The notes beneath the pieces were generated by a model. That model was not told the origin of the DNA, made no database searches, and saw nothing but the letters and a program-made list of their open reading frames with translations. Positions 1 through 12,264 of a DNA stretch of 29,474 nucleotides are shown here, piece by piece (the stretch's first letter is position 1; each line of letters begins with the position of its first letter). The stretch is from Nymphaea colorata (lineage: Eukaryota; Streptophyta; Magnoliopsida; Nymphaeales; Nymphaeaceae), in NCBI RefSeq assembly GCF_008831285.2, contig NW_022205283.1:1-29474 (forward strand), given 5' to 3'. The position numbers and the translations under genes were made by a program.

Positions 1-2828
1 CATTTGTATCAATATATTTAATTGAGTGTGCGTAGCCATTTGTTACATACGTATAGAATGACTTAGTGGCTTGAAATAAGAAGTTCGTTTGGAAATGAAT
101 GAGAGTCAGGTCATTAAGTTGGTCCCTTACAGTTAATCTAGTGTATTTCACTTGTTATTACATCTATAATGAATGATTTAAATGATTGAAATCGCAAGTT
201 CATATGGATACAAATGGGATCTATGCATTACTTTGAATGCGTGTAATTAGTCCGATGAGTTGAATTTGTTGTTACATCTATAGTGAACGATCTAAAGGAT
301 TGAAATCACGTGTTCGTACCAATACAAGTGAGATTTAAATGATTCATATGATCATGCATGCTTAATTGAATGTGTTTAACTTGTTGTTACATCATATTAA
401 ATATTTAGTAGATCGAAATCACAAGTATGTATGAAAATGAATGAGATTCGAGTGATTCATTTGGTGTCTTATGGTTTACCTAATGTGTTTCACTAGTTGT
501 TACATTTACAATGATTCTTAATACGGATGTCCTTAAAGTGATTCATTTGGTGTCATACAGTTAACCTAATGGTTTCACTTGTAATTTACTTGAATGTGCT
601 TAACAAGTGAATTAGGTTAACAATAGGCACCAAATGAATCACTCAAATCTCATTCATTTTCATGCAAGCCTGTGATTTCAATCTACAAAGTCATTTACAT
701 GGATATACAATAATCAAGTACATTCAATAAAGTATGCGTGATCATATGAATCACTTAAATCTGACTCGTATTGGTACGACTATAGTGCACGATCTAAAGA
801 TTGAAATTACAAGTTCGTATCAATACAAGTGCGATTTAAGTGATTCAAATGATCACACATACTAATTAATGTGCTTAACTTATTGTTACATCCATGTTGC
901 TTGATTAAGTGAACTGAAATCACAAGTTTGTATGAAAATGAATGTGATTCGAGTGATTCATTTGTGTCTTATAGTTAACCTAATGTGTTTCACATGTTAT
1001 TACATCATGATCAATGATTTAAATAATTAAAACTCACAAGTTATATGGATATAAAGGAGACCTATGCATTAGTTGATCCTTTGTAGTTTCTACGATAAGT
1101 TAACATTTGTTACATCTATAGTGATCGATGCACAAGTTCACATAATACGAGTGAGATTTAAGTGATTCAATTGATCACGCATATTTAATTGAATGTACTA
1201 ACTTGTTGTTACGTTTTATTAAATGATTTAGTAAATTCAAATCATAGTTTATATGAAAATGAATGGATTCGAGTGATTCATTTGGTGACTTACAGTAACT
1301 TAATGTGTTTCACTTGTTATTACATACATTTGATCACTTATGTTTAATCAGAGATTATGTATTCATTTTTACTTGTTCTTACATACATTTGATAACTTAT
1401 ATTTAATTGAATGTGCGTAACCATTTGTTAATACGTATAGAATGACTTAGTGGCTTGAAAAAAGAAGTCCGTTTGGAAATGAATGAGTCAAGTCACTATA
1501 TTGGTCCCTTATAGTTAATCTAATGTATTTCACTTGTTATTACATCTATAATGAATGATTTAAACGGTTGAAATACAAGTTTATATGGATACAAATGGTT
1601 GAAGTCACTATATTTGTACACGTGTAGTTAGTCCGATGAGTTGAATTTGTTGTTAGATCTATAGGGAACGTTCTAAAGGATTGAAATCACATGTTCGTAC
1701 GAATACAAGTGAGATTTAAGTGATTCATATAATCATGCATACTTAATTGAATGTGTTTAACTTGTTGTTACGTCTATAATAAATGATTTAGTAGATTGAA
1801 ATCACAAGTTTGTGCGAAAATGAATGAGATTCGAGTGATTCATTTGGTGTTTGTAGTTAACCTATTGTGTTTCCCTTGTTATTACATCTTTGATCAATGA
1901 TTTAAATGATTAAAACTTACAAGTTTGTATGGACATAAAGGAGACCTATGCATTAGTTTGATCCCTTGTAGTTAGTTCAATAAGTTGAACTAGTTCTTAC
2001 ATCTATGGTGATCGATGTAAGGAATTGAAATCACAAGTTCGTATCAATACGAGTGGGATTTAAGTGATTCATTTATCACACATACGTAATTGAATGTGCT
2101 TCACTTGTTGTACGTCTATATTAAATGATTTAGTAGATTAAAATCATAGGTTTGTATGAAAATGAATGATATTGGAGTGATTCATTTGGTGTCTTGTAAG
2201 TAACCTAATGTGTTTCACTTGTTATTACATATATTTGATCACTTATATTTAATTGAGAGAGATTAAGTGATTGATTTTCAATTGTTATTACATATAATTG
2301 ATCACTTGTATTTAATTGAATGTGCGTGACCATTTCTTACTTACGTATAAAATGACCTAGTGGCTTTGATACCATAAGTTCGTTTGGAATACATATATAA
2401 TGAATGATTTAAATGATTGAAATCACATATTGATGTGGATACAAATGCGTGTAGTTAGTCCGATGGCTTGAATTTATTGTTACAACTATAGTGCACGATC
2501 TAAATGATTGAAATCACAAGTTCGTATAAATACAAGTGCGATTTAAGTGATTCAAATGATCACACATATTTAATTAAATGTGCTTAACTTGTTGTTACAT
2601 CCATATTGCTAGATTAAGTGACTTCAAATCACAAGTTTGTGTGAAAATAAATGAGATTTGAGTGATTCATTTGGTGTCTTATAATTAACCTAATGTGTTT
2701 CACTCGTTATGACATCTATGTTCAACGATTTAAACGATAAAAACTCACAAGTTTATATGGATGTAAAGGAGACCTATGGATTAGTTTAGTTTCATCCCTT
2801 GTAGTTTGTTCAATAAGTTGAACATGTT
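1..2828 (+). repeat. Satellite HOR copy H1 (lacks end of previous unit)
   Basis: This is tandem satellite DNA made of ~115-base monomers. The three sub-cycles are marked by the words gtgcgtagcc (29), gtgcgtaacc (1409) and gtgcgtgacc (2324). The copy begins with a fused joint: the first nine bases match a sub-cycle-3 monomer, and sequence from base 10 matches the short monomer that opens sub-cycle 1. The same joint recurs at 5473/5474. The inverted segment lies at 601-780. The stretch from about 385 to 1490 carries many one- or two-base deletions relative to the other copies. The copy ends near 2828, where a sub-cycle-3 monomer jumps straight into the middle of a sub-cycle-1 monomer. I see no coding sequence or promoter. 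Boundaries are accurate to about ten bases. Confidence 0.9.
601..780 (-). repeat. Inverted satellite segment, HOR copy H1
   Basis: This segment of about 180 bases runs opposite to the rest of the array. Its reverse complement matches the two monomers lying at about 290-475. It starts at taacaagtgaattagg and ends at ggtacgac, after which direct-strand satellite resumes with tatagtgcac. Paired with the upstream monomers it could form a large foldback. This copy carries several single-base losses compared with the copies at 3200, 7155 and 26133. Confidence 0.85.
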
Positions 2829-5473
2829 GAATGCATGTAACTAGTCCGATGAGTTGAATTTGTTGTTACATCTATAGTGAACGATCTAAAGGATTGAAAT
2901 CACGCATTCGTACCAATACAAGTGAGATTTAAATGATTCATATGATCATGCATGCTGAATTGAATGTGTTTAACTTGTTGTTACATCTATATTAAATGAT
3001 TTAGTAGATCGAAATCACAAGTTCGTATGAAAATGAATGAGATTCGAGTGATTAACTTGGTGTCTTATGGTTTACCTAATGTGTTTCACTAGTTGTTACA
3101 TTTATAATGATTCTTAATACGGATGTCCTTAACAAGTGATTCATTTGGTGTCATATAGTTAACCTAATGTGTTTCACTTGTAATTTAATTGAATGTGCTT
3201 AACAAGTGAATTAGGTTAACAATAGGACACCAAATGAATCACTCAAATCTCATTCATTTTCATGCAAGCTTGTTATTTCAATCTACTAAATCATTTAACA
3301 TGGATATAACAATAAGTCAAGTACATTCAATAAAGTATGCGTGATCATATGAATCACTTAAATTTGACTCGTATTGGTACGACTATAGTGCACGATCTAA
3401 AGGATTGAAATTACAAGTTCGTATCAATACAAGTGCGATTTAAGTGATTCAAATTATCACACATACTAAATTGAATGTGCTTAACTTATTGTTACATCCA
3501 TGTTGCTTGATTAAGTGAACTGAAGTTCTAAGTTTTTATGAAAATGAATGTGATTCGAGTGATTCATTTCGTGTCTTATAGTTAACCTAACGTGTTTCAC
3601 ATGTTATTACATCCATGATCAATGATTTAAATAATTAAAACTCACAAGTTTATATGGATATAAAGGAGACCTATGCATTAGTTTGATCCTTTCTAGTTTG
3701 TACGATAAGTTGAACATGTTGTTACATCTATAGTGATCGATGCACAAGTTCATATCAATACGAGTGGGATTTAAGTGATTCAATTGATCACGCATATTTA
3801 ATTGAATCTACTTAACTTGTTGTTACATTTATATTAAATGATTTAGTAAATTCAAATCATAGGTTTATATGAAAATGAATGGGATTCGAGTGATTCATTT
3901 GGTGTCTTACAGGTAACTTAATGTGTTTCACTTGTTATTACAGACATTTGATCACTTATGTTTAATCGAGAGATTATGTGATTCATTTTTACTTGTTCTT
4001 ACATACATTTGATAACTTATATTTAGTTGAATGTGCGTAACCATTTGTTACATACATATAAAATGACTTTGTAGCTTGAAAAAAGAAGTCCGTTTGGAAA
4101 TGAATGAGTCAAGTCACTATATTGGTCCCTTATAGTTAATCTAATGTATTTCACTTGTTATTACATCTATAATGAATGATTTAAATGGTTGAAATCACAA
4201 GTTTATATGCATACAAATGGTTGAAGTCACTATATTTGTACACGTGTAGTTAGTCCGATGAGTTGAATTTGTTGTTACATCTATAGGGAACGTTCTAAAG
4301 GATTGAAATCACATGTTCGTACGAATACAAGTGAGATTTAAGTGATTCATATAATCATGCATACTTAATTCAATGTGTTTAACTTATCGTTACGTCTATT
4401 ATAAATGATTTAATAGATTGAAATCACAAGTTTGTGTGAAAATGAATGAGATTCGAGTCATTCATTTGGTGTCTTGTAGTTAACTTATTGTGTATCACTT
4501 GTTATTACATCTTTGATCAATGATTTAAATGATTAAAACTTACAAGTGTGTATGGATATAAAGGAGACCTATGCATTAGTTTGATCTCTTGTAGTTACTT
4601 CAATAAGTTGGACTAGTTCTTACATATATGGTGATCGATGTAAGGAATTGAAATCACAAGTTCGTATCAATACGAATGGGATTTAAGTGATTCATTTTAT
4701 CACACATACGTAATTGAATGTGATTAACTTGTTGTTACATCTATATTAAATGATTTAGTAGATTAAAATCATAGGTTTGTATGAAAATGAATAATATTGG
4801 AGTCATTCATTTGGTGTCTTGTAAGTAACCTAATGTGTTTCACTTGTTATTACATATATTTGATCACTTATATTTAATTGAGAGGTTAAGTGATTGATTT
4901 TCGCTTGTTATTACATAAAATTGATCACTTGTATTTAATTGAATGTGCGTGACCATTTCTTACTTACGTATAGAATGACCTAGTGGCTTTGATACCAGAA
5001 GTTCGTTTGGAATACATATATAATGAATGATTTTAATGATTGAAATCACATGTTCATGTGGATACAAACGCGTGTAGTTAGTCCGATGGCTTGAATTTAT
5101 TGTTACAACTATAGTGCACGATCTAAATGATTGAAATCACAAGTTCGTACCAATACAAGTGTGATTTAAGTGTTTCAAATGATCACACATATTTAATTAA
5201 ATGTGTTTAACTTGTTGTTACAACCATATTGCTAGATTAAGTGAATTCAAATCACAAGTTTGTGTGAAAATAAATGAGATTTGAGTGATTCATTTGGTAT
5301 CTTATAATTAACCTAATGTGTTTCACTCGTTATGACATATATGATCAACGATTTACACGATAAAAACTCACAAGTTTATATGGATGTAAAGGAGACCTAT
5401 GGATTAGTTTAGTTTGATCCCTTGTAGTTTGTTCAATAAGTTGAACATGTTGTTACATCTCATTCATTTGTAT
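2829..5473 (+). repeat. Satellite HOR copy H2
   Basis: This is a second HOR unit in the same orientation as H1. It starts inside a sub-cycle-1 monomer (gttgaatgc fused to the end of a sub-cycle-3 monomer), so the opening monomers of sub-cycle 1 are missing. Its sub-cycle-2 and sub-cycle-3 markers are near 4034 and 4946, each about 2,620 bases after the matching marker in H1. The inverted segment is at 3200-3383. The end is a joint near 5473 that is the same as the one at the start of the window. H1 plus H2 therefore form a 5,464-base block whose start is repeated at 5465. Confidence 0.9.
3200..3383 (-). repeat. Inverted satellite segment, HOR copy H2
   Basis: This is the same inverted block as at 601-780, about 2,600 bases further on, without most of the small deletions seen there. 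It begins taacaagtga and ends ggtacgac. The direct word gtgattcatttggtg at about 3137 and its reverse complement caccaaatgaatcac at about 3228 form the innermost stem around the inversion point. Confidence 0.87.
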
Positions 5474-6627
5474 CAATATATTTAATTGAGTGTGCGTAGC
5501 CATTTGTTACATACGTATAGAATGACTTAGTGGCTTGAAATAAGAAGTTCGTTTGGAAATGAATGAGAGTCAGGTCATTAAGTTGGTCCCTTACAGTTAA
5601 TCTAGTGTATTTCACTTGTTATTACATTTATAATGAATGATTTAAATGATTGAAATCGCAACTTCATATGGATACAAATGGGATCTATGCATTACTTTGA
5701 ATGCGTGTAATTAGTCTGATGAGTTGAATTTGTTGTTACATCTATAGTGAACGATCTAAAGGATTGAAATCACGCATTCGTACCAATACAAGTGAGATTT
5801 AAATGATTCATATGATCATGCATGCTGAATTGAATGTGTTTAACTTGTTGTTACATCTATATTAAATGATTTAGTAGATCGAAATCAGAAGTTCGTATGA
5901 AAATGACTGAGATTCGAGTGATTAACTTGGTGTCATATGGTTTACCTAATGTGTTTCATGTGGGTACAAACATGTGTAGTTAGTCCGATGAGTTGAATTT
6001 ATTGTCACAACTATAGTGCACGATCTAAATGATTGAAATCACAAGTTCGTATCAATACAAGTGCGATTTAAGTGATTCAAATGATCACACATACTTAATT
6101 GAATGTGCTTAACTTGTTGTTACATCCATATTGCTAGATTAAGTGAATTCAAATCACAAGTTTGTGTGAAAATAAATGAGATTTGAGTGATTCATTTGGT
6201 GTCTTCTAATTAACTCGTTATGACATCTATGATCAACGATTTAAACGATAAAAACTCACAAGTTTATATGGATGTAAAGGAGACCTATGGATAAGTTTAG
6301 TTTGATCCCTTGTAGTTTGTTAAATAAGTTGAACATGTTGTTACATCTCATTCATTTGTATCCATACGCACACTAAATCACTCGTCTCGATATGAGTGAG
6401 ATTTAAGTGATTAATTTGATCACGCATACTTAATTGAATGTGCTTAACTTGTTGTTACGTCTATATTAAATGGTTTAGTATATTGAAATCATAGGTTTTA
6501 TATGGAAATGAATGAGATTTGAGTGATTCATTTGGTGTCTTGTAGGTAACCTAATATGTTTCACTTGTTATTACATATATTTGATCACATATATTTAATT
6601 GAGAGATTAAATGATTCATTTTCACTT
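5474..6627 (+). repeat. Satellite HOR copy H3, internally deleted
   Basis: This is a shortened HOR of about 1.15 kb. It opens like H1 with sub-cycle-1 monomers (marker gtgcgtagcc near 5493). Near 5958, at gtgtttcatgtgg, it jumps into a sub-cycle-3 monomer. The rest of sub-cycle 1, the inverted segment, all of sub-cycle 2 and the start of sub-cycle 3 are absent. The word ttcatgtgg at the joint resembles both parents, so recombination at short homology is likely. It ends with complete closing monomers, including the palindromic stretch near 6381-6396. Confidence 0.88.
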
Positions 6628-9455
6628 GTTATTACATATATTTGATCAATATATTTAATTGAGTGTGCGTAGCCATTTGTTACATACGTATAGAATGACT
6701 TAGCTGCTTGAAATAAGAAGTTCGTCTGGAAATGAATGGGAGTCAGGTCATTAAGTTGGTCCCTTACAGTTCATCTAGTGTATTTCACTTGTCATTACAT
6801 CTATAATGAATGATTTGAATGATTGAAATCGCAAGTTCATATGGATACAAATGGGATCTATGCATTACTTTGAATGCGTGTAATTAGTCCGACGAGTTGA
6901 ATTTGTTGTTACATCTATAGTGAACGATCTAAAGGATTGAAATCACGTGTTCGTACCAATGCAAGTGAGATTTAAATGATTCATATGATCATGCATGCTT
7001 AATTGAATGTGTTTAACTTGTTGTTACATCTATATTAAATGATTTAGTAGATCGAAATCACAAGTTTGTATGAAAATGAATGAGATTCGAGTGATTCATT
7101 TGGTGTCTTATGGTTTACCTAATGTGTTTCACTTGTAATTTAATTGAATGTGCTTAACAAGTGAATTGGGTTAACAATAGGGCACCAAATGAATCACTCA
7201 AATCTCATTCATTTTCATGCAAGCCTGTGATTTCAATCTACTAAATCATTTAACATGGATATAACAATAAGTCAAGTACATTCAATAAAGTATGCGTGAT
7301 CATATGAATCACTTAAATCTGACTCGTATTGGTACGACAATAGTGCACGATCTAAAGGATTGAAATTACAAGTTCGCATCAATACAAGTGCGATTTAAGT
7401 GATTCAAATGATCACACATACTTAATTGAATGTGCTTAACTTATTGTTATATCCATGTTGCTTGATTAAGTGAACTGAAATCACAAGTTTGTATGAAAAT
7501 GAATGTGATTCGAGTGATTCATTTCGTGTCTTATAGTTAACCTAACGTGTTTCACATGTTATTATATCCATGATCAATGATTTAAATAATTAAAACTCAC
7601 AAGTTTATATGGATATAAAGGAGACCTGTGCATTAGTTTGATCCTTTCTAATTTGTACGATAAGTTGAACATGTTGTTACATCTATAGTGATCGATGCAT
7701 AAGTTCACATCAATACGAGTGGGATTTAAGTGATTCAATTGATCACGCATATTTAATTGAATGTACTTAACTTGTTGTTACGTTTATATTAAATGATTTA
7801 GTAAATTAAAATCATAGGTTTATATGAAAATGTATGGGATTCGAGTGATTCATTTGGTGTCTTATAGGTAACTTAATGTTTTTCACTTGTTATTACATAC
7901 ATTTGATCACTTATGTTTAATCGAGAGATTATGTGATTCATTTTTACTTGTTCTTGCATACATTTGATAACTTATATTTAATTGAATGTGCGTAACCATT
8001 TGTTACATACATATAGAATGACTTAGTGGCTTGAAAAAAGAAGTCCGTTTGGAAATGCAAGTCACTATATTGTTTCCCTATAGTTAATCTAATGTATTTC
8101 ACTTGTTATTACATCTATAATGAAAGATTTAAATGGTTGAAATAACAAGTTTATGTGGATGCAAATGGTTGAAGTCACTATATTTGTACACGTGTAGTTA
8201 GTCCGATGAGTTGAATTTGTTGTTACATCTATAGGGAACGTTCTAAAGGATTGAAATCACATGTTCGTACGAATACAAGTGAGATTTAAGTGATTCATAT
8301 AATCGTGCATACTCAATTGAATGTGTTTAACTTGTTGTTACGTCTATAATAAATGATTTAGTAGATTGAAATCACAAGTTTGTGCGAAAATGAATGAGAT
8401 TCGAGTGATTCATTTGGTGTCTTGTAGTTAACCTATTGTGTTTCACTTGTTATTACATCTTTAATCAATGATTTAAATGATTAAAACTTACAAGTTTGTA
8501 TGGATAAAAAGGAGACCTATGCATTAGTTTGATCCCTTATAGTTAGTTCAGTAAGTTGAACTAGTTCTTACATCTATGGTGATCGATGTAAAGACTTGAT
8601 ATCACAAGTTCGTATCAATAGGTGTGGGATTTAAGTGATTCATTTTATCACACATACGTAATTGAATGTGCTTAACTTGTTGTTACGTCTATATTAAATA
8701 ATTTAGTAGATTAAAATCATAGGTTTGTATGAAAATGAATGATACTGGAGTGATTCATTTGGTGTCTTGTAAGTAACCTAATGTGTTTCACTTGTTATTA
8801 CATATATTTGATCACTTATATTTAATTGAGAGATTAAGTAATTCATTTTCACTTGTTATTACATATAATTGATCACTTGTATTTAATTGAATGTGCGTGA
8901 CCATTTCTTACTTACGTATAGAATGACCTAGTTGCTTTGATACCAGAAGTTCGTTTGGAATACATATATAATGAATGATTTAAATGATTGAAATCACATG
9001 TTCATGTGGATACAAACCCATGTAGTTAGTCCGGTGAGTTGAATTTATTGTTACAACTATAGTGCACGATCTAAATGATTGAAATCACAGGTTCGTATCA
9101 ATACAAGTGCGATTTAAGTGATTTAAATGATCACACATACTTAATTGAATGTGCTTAACTTGTTGTTACATCCATATTGCTAGATTAAGTGAATTCAAAT
9201 CACAAGTTTGTGTGAAAATAAATGAGATTTGAGTGATTCATTTGGTGTCTTATAATTAACCTAATGTGTTTAACTCGTTATGACATCTATGATCGACGAT
9301 TTAAACGATAAAAACTCACAAGTTTATATGGATGTAAAGGAGACCTAAGGATTAGTTTAGTTTGATCCCTTGTAGTTTGTTCAATAAGTTGAACATGTTG
9401 TTACATCTCATTCATTTGTATCCATACGCACACTAAATCACTCGTCTCGATATGA
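6628..9455 (+). repeat. Satellite HOR copy H4, left part, broken by the 7 kb insert
   Basis: This is a near-complete HOR beginning gttattacat then caatatattt, with markers for sub-cycles 1, 2 and 3 near 6664, 7987 and 8894 and the inverted segment at 7155-7338. It runs into the closing sub-cycle-3 monomers and stops at ctcgatatga (9455), where gag-derived sequence starts abruptly. Aligned with copy H3 at 6361-6410, the next expected bases are those at 6396-6407. These 12 bases are missing, and the satellite resumes with the base equivalent to 6408 at 16456. Confidence 0.92.
7155..7338 (-). repeat. Inverted satellite segment, HOR copy H4
   Basis: This is an inverted block with the same ends as in H1 and H2 (taacaagtga to ggtacgac). 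In this copy the short direct monomer that normally separates the two arms is absent. The direct monomer ending gtgtttcact runs straight into gtaatttaattg and then the inversion, so the arms lie closer together than in H2 or H9. Confidence 0.86.
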
Positions 9456-10055
9456 CTCAAGGAATTCCTGCATCTTTTTGTTTCTGGCATGTGTTGGGAA
9501 GTAAGTGTTGAAGAATGGATCTTTGAACTGCTTCCATGAGATTGATTGTTGGCCTGCAAACCGAATCTCATGGGTCGATTGCCACCAGCGTTTCGCATCA
9601 CCTTTCAACAAATACGAGCCATAGTTAACTTTATCTCATTCTTGCATCTTGAGAAGCTCAAAGATGCATTCAACCTCTTCAATCAACTCATCTGCTACAT
9701 CTGGGTTGCCATCTCCCGTAAAGACATGCGGCTGCTTCGACATCAATTGCTTAAACGACACCAAAGTTGCCTTTTCCTTAGGTGGTGCAGTGGTGTCTCT
9801 TGAAGGAGATGCATGACTTCTCTAATTACTGACCATTAACTATATTAGGGAGGCCAATGTCTGCAAAGTAGTCAGCAGTATAGTCTACTTATCCATGGGT
9901 GGAGTCTGCATTGGTGGGGTTTGGGCACCCACACTAGTTTGAGCGAATGGTTGCCCTGACGTGCTATCGTCCAATGGGGTATGTAGATCTGAATGGGCCG
10001 AACTTGGTTCTCTTTGTACCTCTATAGCCGGCCGCCCACCTCGTTTCTTACCTCT
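9456..10055 (-). pseudogene. gag: Retrotransposon gag, N-terminal part, decayed and truncated
   Basis: In life, gag would form the capsid-like particle of a Ty3/gypsy element. The minus-strand frame from 10055 to 9456 gives about 200 codons. First comes a basic, glycine-rich start (RGKKRGGRPA), then a low-complexity Pro/Ser/Thr/Gln-rich stretch, then the retrotransposon gag domain. The domain shows FTGDGNPDVADE-like residues near 9690-9730, GDAKRWWQ with the tryptophan pair at 9582-9587, and FFNTYFPTHARNKKMQEFLE ending at the break. Four in-frame stops (9885-9887, 9840-9842, 9822-9824, 9636-9638) show decay. The frame ends at the satellite junction, before any zinc knuckle, protease or polymerase. 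Its first codons lie beyond the foldback element, at 12794-12776. Confidence 0.88.
10049..10055. repeat. Target-site duplication, left copy (foldback element)
   Basis: The word tacctct lies at the left edge of the foldback element and recurs at 12776-12782. Extending to nine bases gives cttacctct against cctacctct, one mismatch. A 9-base duplication would suit a Mutator-like element, and 8 bases would suit hAT. The sequence does not settle which. Confidence 0.6.
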
Positions 10056-10064
10056 ACGTGGAGA

Positions 10065-10540
10065 TGTCAACGGAACGGATTTGAAACAGATATATCTTTT
10101 ATCATATCCGACTTTTCGGATATTCATATATTCAGATTCGGATTAGTATTCGAATTCGGATGAGAAGAAGTTTATACCATATCCGAATCCGACTTTAAAA
10201 TCTACATCTGAATCCGATCCGAATTCGATTTTTAGTTATACTTGAGTCTGATCCGAATTTTAAGTTATATCCAAATCCGATCCGAATTTTAAGTTATATC
10301 TGAATCCGATCCGAATTTTAAGTTATATCCAAATCTGATCTGAATCTGAATTGTAATTTATATCTGAATCCGAACTTAGAGCATGAGTTGGTGTCCCCAC
10401 GTTTTGAAGTTGTGACCTATGAATGGTTGGGCAAAGGGTCTAGCCAAACGCACCAACTTAAAGTTATGATATAAGAATAATATAAATTGTATATGAAAGA
10501 GTATAATCTGATTAAGAGGAAATGGCTTTGATGAAGTTGC
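10065..10540 (+). repeat. Left inverted arm of the foldback element
   Basis: The outer part is a run of degenerate units containing gaatccgatccgaatt. The clearest tandem section has 29-base copies starting at 10256, 10285 and 10314, then a longer unit at 10349. The inner part, from gagttggtgt at about 10384, contains ccacgttttgaagttg, gaatggttgggcaaa and taatctgattaagagg. Each reappears as its reverse complement in the right arm. Confidence 0.8.
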
Positions 10541-10833
10541 GTATAACAATAGTCAAATAATTACCATATTACCATTTAACTTAAAGAATTTAAAATTATA
10601 TCACATAAAACTAATTAATTAATAATTCATATTGTATTTTAATTAAACGTTTTTGTATAAACAAGCAAACTATTATAATTAAGACATCAACTAAACATTA
10701 TATCTTAAATAATGTATTTATTTAATTAACATTAATAAAAAAACTTGTATCAAGAAATTTCAATAAAATGAGTATTTTTAAAATATGAAAATTAATTGCA
10801 AAAATATATATTTAATGTAAAATAGTTGTTGGT

Positions 10834-11109
10834 AAGTTTATCGTATATAAAAAAAATTAAAAAACTATGTTTTGGCTTCACTTAAAATTTTAAAACTATA
10901 GTTTAGATCTTGCAACAAAACAACTCGTAAGTTTATCATATATAAAAAAAATTAAAAAACTATATTTTGACTTCACTTAAAATTTGAAAACTATAGTTTG
11001 ACTTTTGTAACAAAACAACTCGTAAATTTATCGTGTAAAAAAAATATGTTTTGGTTTCACCTAAAATTTTAATGAAATGAATTTAAGTGTGTCATCTAAA
11101 CAACTCATA
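10834..11109 (+). repeat. 95-base tandem repeat in the foldback core
   Basis: Three successive copies start at 10834 (aagtttatcg), 10929 (aagtttatca) and 11024 (aaatttatcg), a period of 95 bases. Each contains the words cttcacttaaaatttt or a variant and ends near aacaactc. The third copy is diverged and shortened. The repeat is AT-rich, with no coding potential. Confidence 0.8.
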
Positions 11110-11160
11110 ATTTTTTTTTTTACTAGTATATTTGACTTTCATATTTTCTTCATAATAATT

Positions 11161-11480
11161 ATTAAATCAGGTAACCCATATTATTTTTCATTAAAAAGAC
11201 ATTATTTAATAATTTTTTTCAGATAATTTATTAGACCTCTTACATTTATTGCAATAATTTTTTTTTACATAAAATTGTATAATTACTCCAATGATATATA
11301 AAATAGTTTATCAAATCGAACAATTTGTTGTCTTCTTACTAAGTTAAAGGCTTTTGTTTTCAAGTTCGTAAATTATGTGTTATATGTAAAATACCTAAGA
11401 CCTTTGAATAAATTATATGATTATATAAAATAATTTATTTGATTGATTAAATAAGTAAATTAATAATTTAGATTTTTTTA
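11161..11480 (+). repeat. Internal direct repeat, copy 1 (foldback core)
   Basis: This diverged stretch of about 320 bases recurs in the same orientation at about 11803-12200. Shared landmarks in order are attaaatca, ttatttttcatt, a poly-T tract, tttattgcaata, tcaaatcgaacaattt (aaatcaaacaattt in copy 2), gttaaagg, tttttgttttcaag (or similar) and ttatatgattata. It suggests an old internal duplication in the element. I see no frame or motif in it. Confidence 0.7.
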
Positions 11481-11802
11481 TGTGTTTAGAAGTTTTTTTA
11501 TATTAAACATATCTATTTGAAACAGTGAAGATGCTTTCAACTTAAAATGAACATCATAATGCGTTTGAGATTTTTATTTATTATAAAACATATTTTTGAT
11601 ATGATTTTTATATTTTTTCCACAGGTTTTTCATATGATTTCTTTTTTCATAAGTTATTGATATGACATTTAATACTTTTTTCACATCAATTGTTTTTTTT
11701 CATATCAATTGTGCATATTGAACATTGATTTGATTATTTTTAAATAATAACATATTTTGATGGAGTAAACTATTATTTGATGATATCACTTATTGAAAGT
11801 TA

Positions 11803-12203
11803 TTAAATCAAGTGACCTACATTATTTTTCATTTAAGAAAGACACTATTTAATGTTTTTTTCTAATTTGATTGAGTTAATTAAAAGATTTTTGCTTTATA
11901 TATGTAAAAATAGTGTTTCAATGATGTCAAACCTTCATTCTTCCACATTCTCACTGACTTTCTGGGTTAGTCCTCTTAGCTTTATTGCAATAAGTGTTCT
12001 TTTTCATAAATTTGTATTATTTAATCAAATCATATAATTTATTAAATCAAACAATTTATTGTTTTTCTATTAGTTAAAGGTTTTTGTTTTTAAATTTGTG
12101 AATTATGTATTTTATATCAAATTCTAAGACTTTTGGACATATTATATGATTATACAAAATAATTTACTTAATTAATTAAATAAATAATTGATAATTTGAT
12201 AAA
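11803..12203 (+). repeat. Internal direct repeat, copy 2 (foldback core)
   Basis: This is the partner of 11161-11480, with the same landmarks in the same order. It is longer because of an insertion near 11880-11960. A 61-codon frame here (11852-12037) has no recognisable domain, and its counterpart in copy 1 is not open, so it is not called as a gene. Confidence 0.7.
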
Positions 12204-12264
12204 TAAAATTTTTAAATACTTTAAATGGTGTATATGGTAACTATTTGACTATTATTATATGAAA

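Noticed and set aside
1-9455. CRISPR-like array of repeats and spacers
   Set aside because: Repeats and the sequence between them are both parts of a ~115-base monomer that repeats as a whole. There are no unique spacers and no cas genes.
9546-9803. 85-codon plus-strand frame
   Set aside because: It is the antisense shadow of the gag remnant, whose minus-strand translation shows the retrotransposon gag motif.
9885-10127. Minus-strand 80-codon frame as a separate small gene starting at 10127
   Set aside because: Its first ~24 codons lie in the foldback arm and the remainder is the gag N-terminus. It is a chance fusion across the insertion edge.
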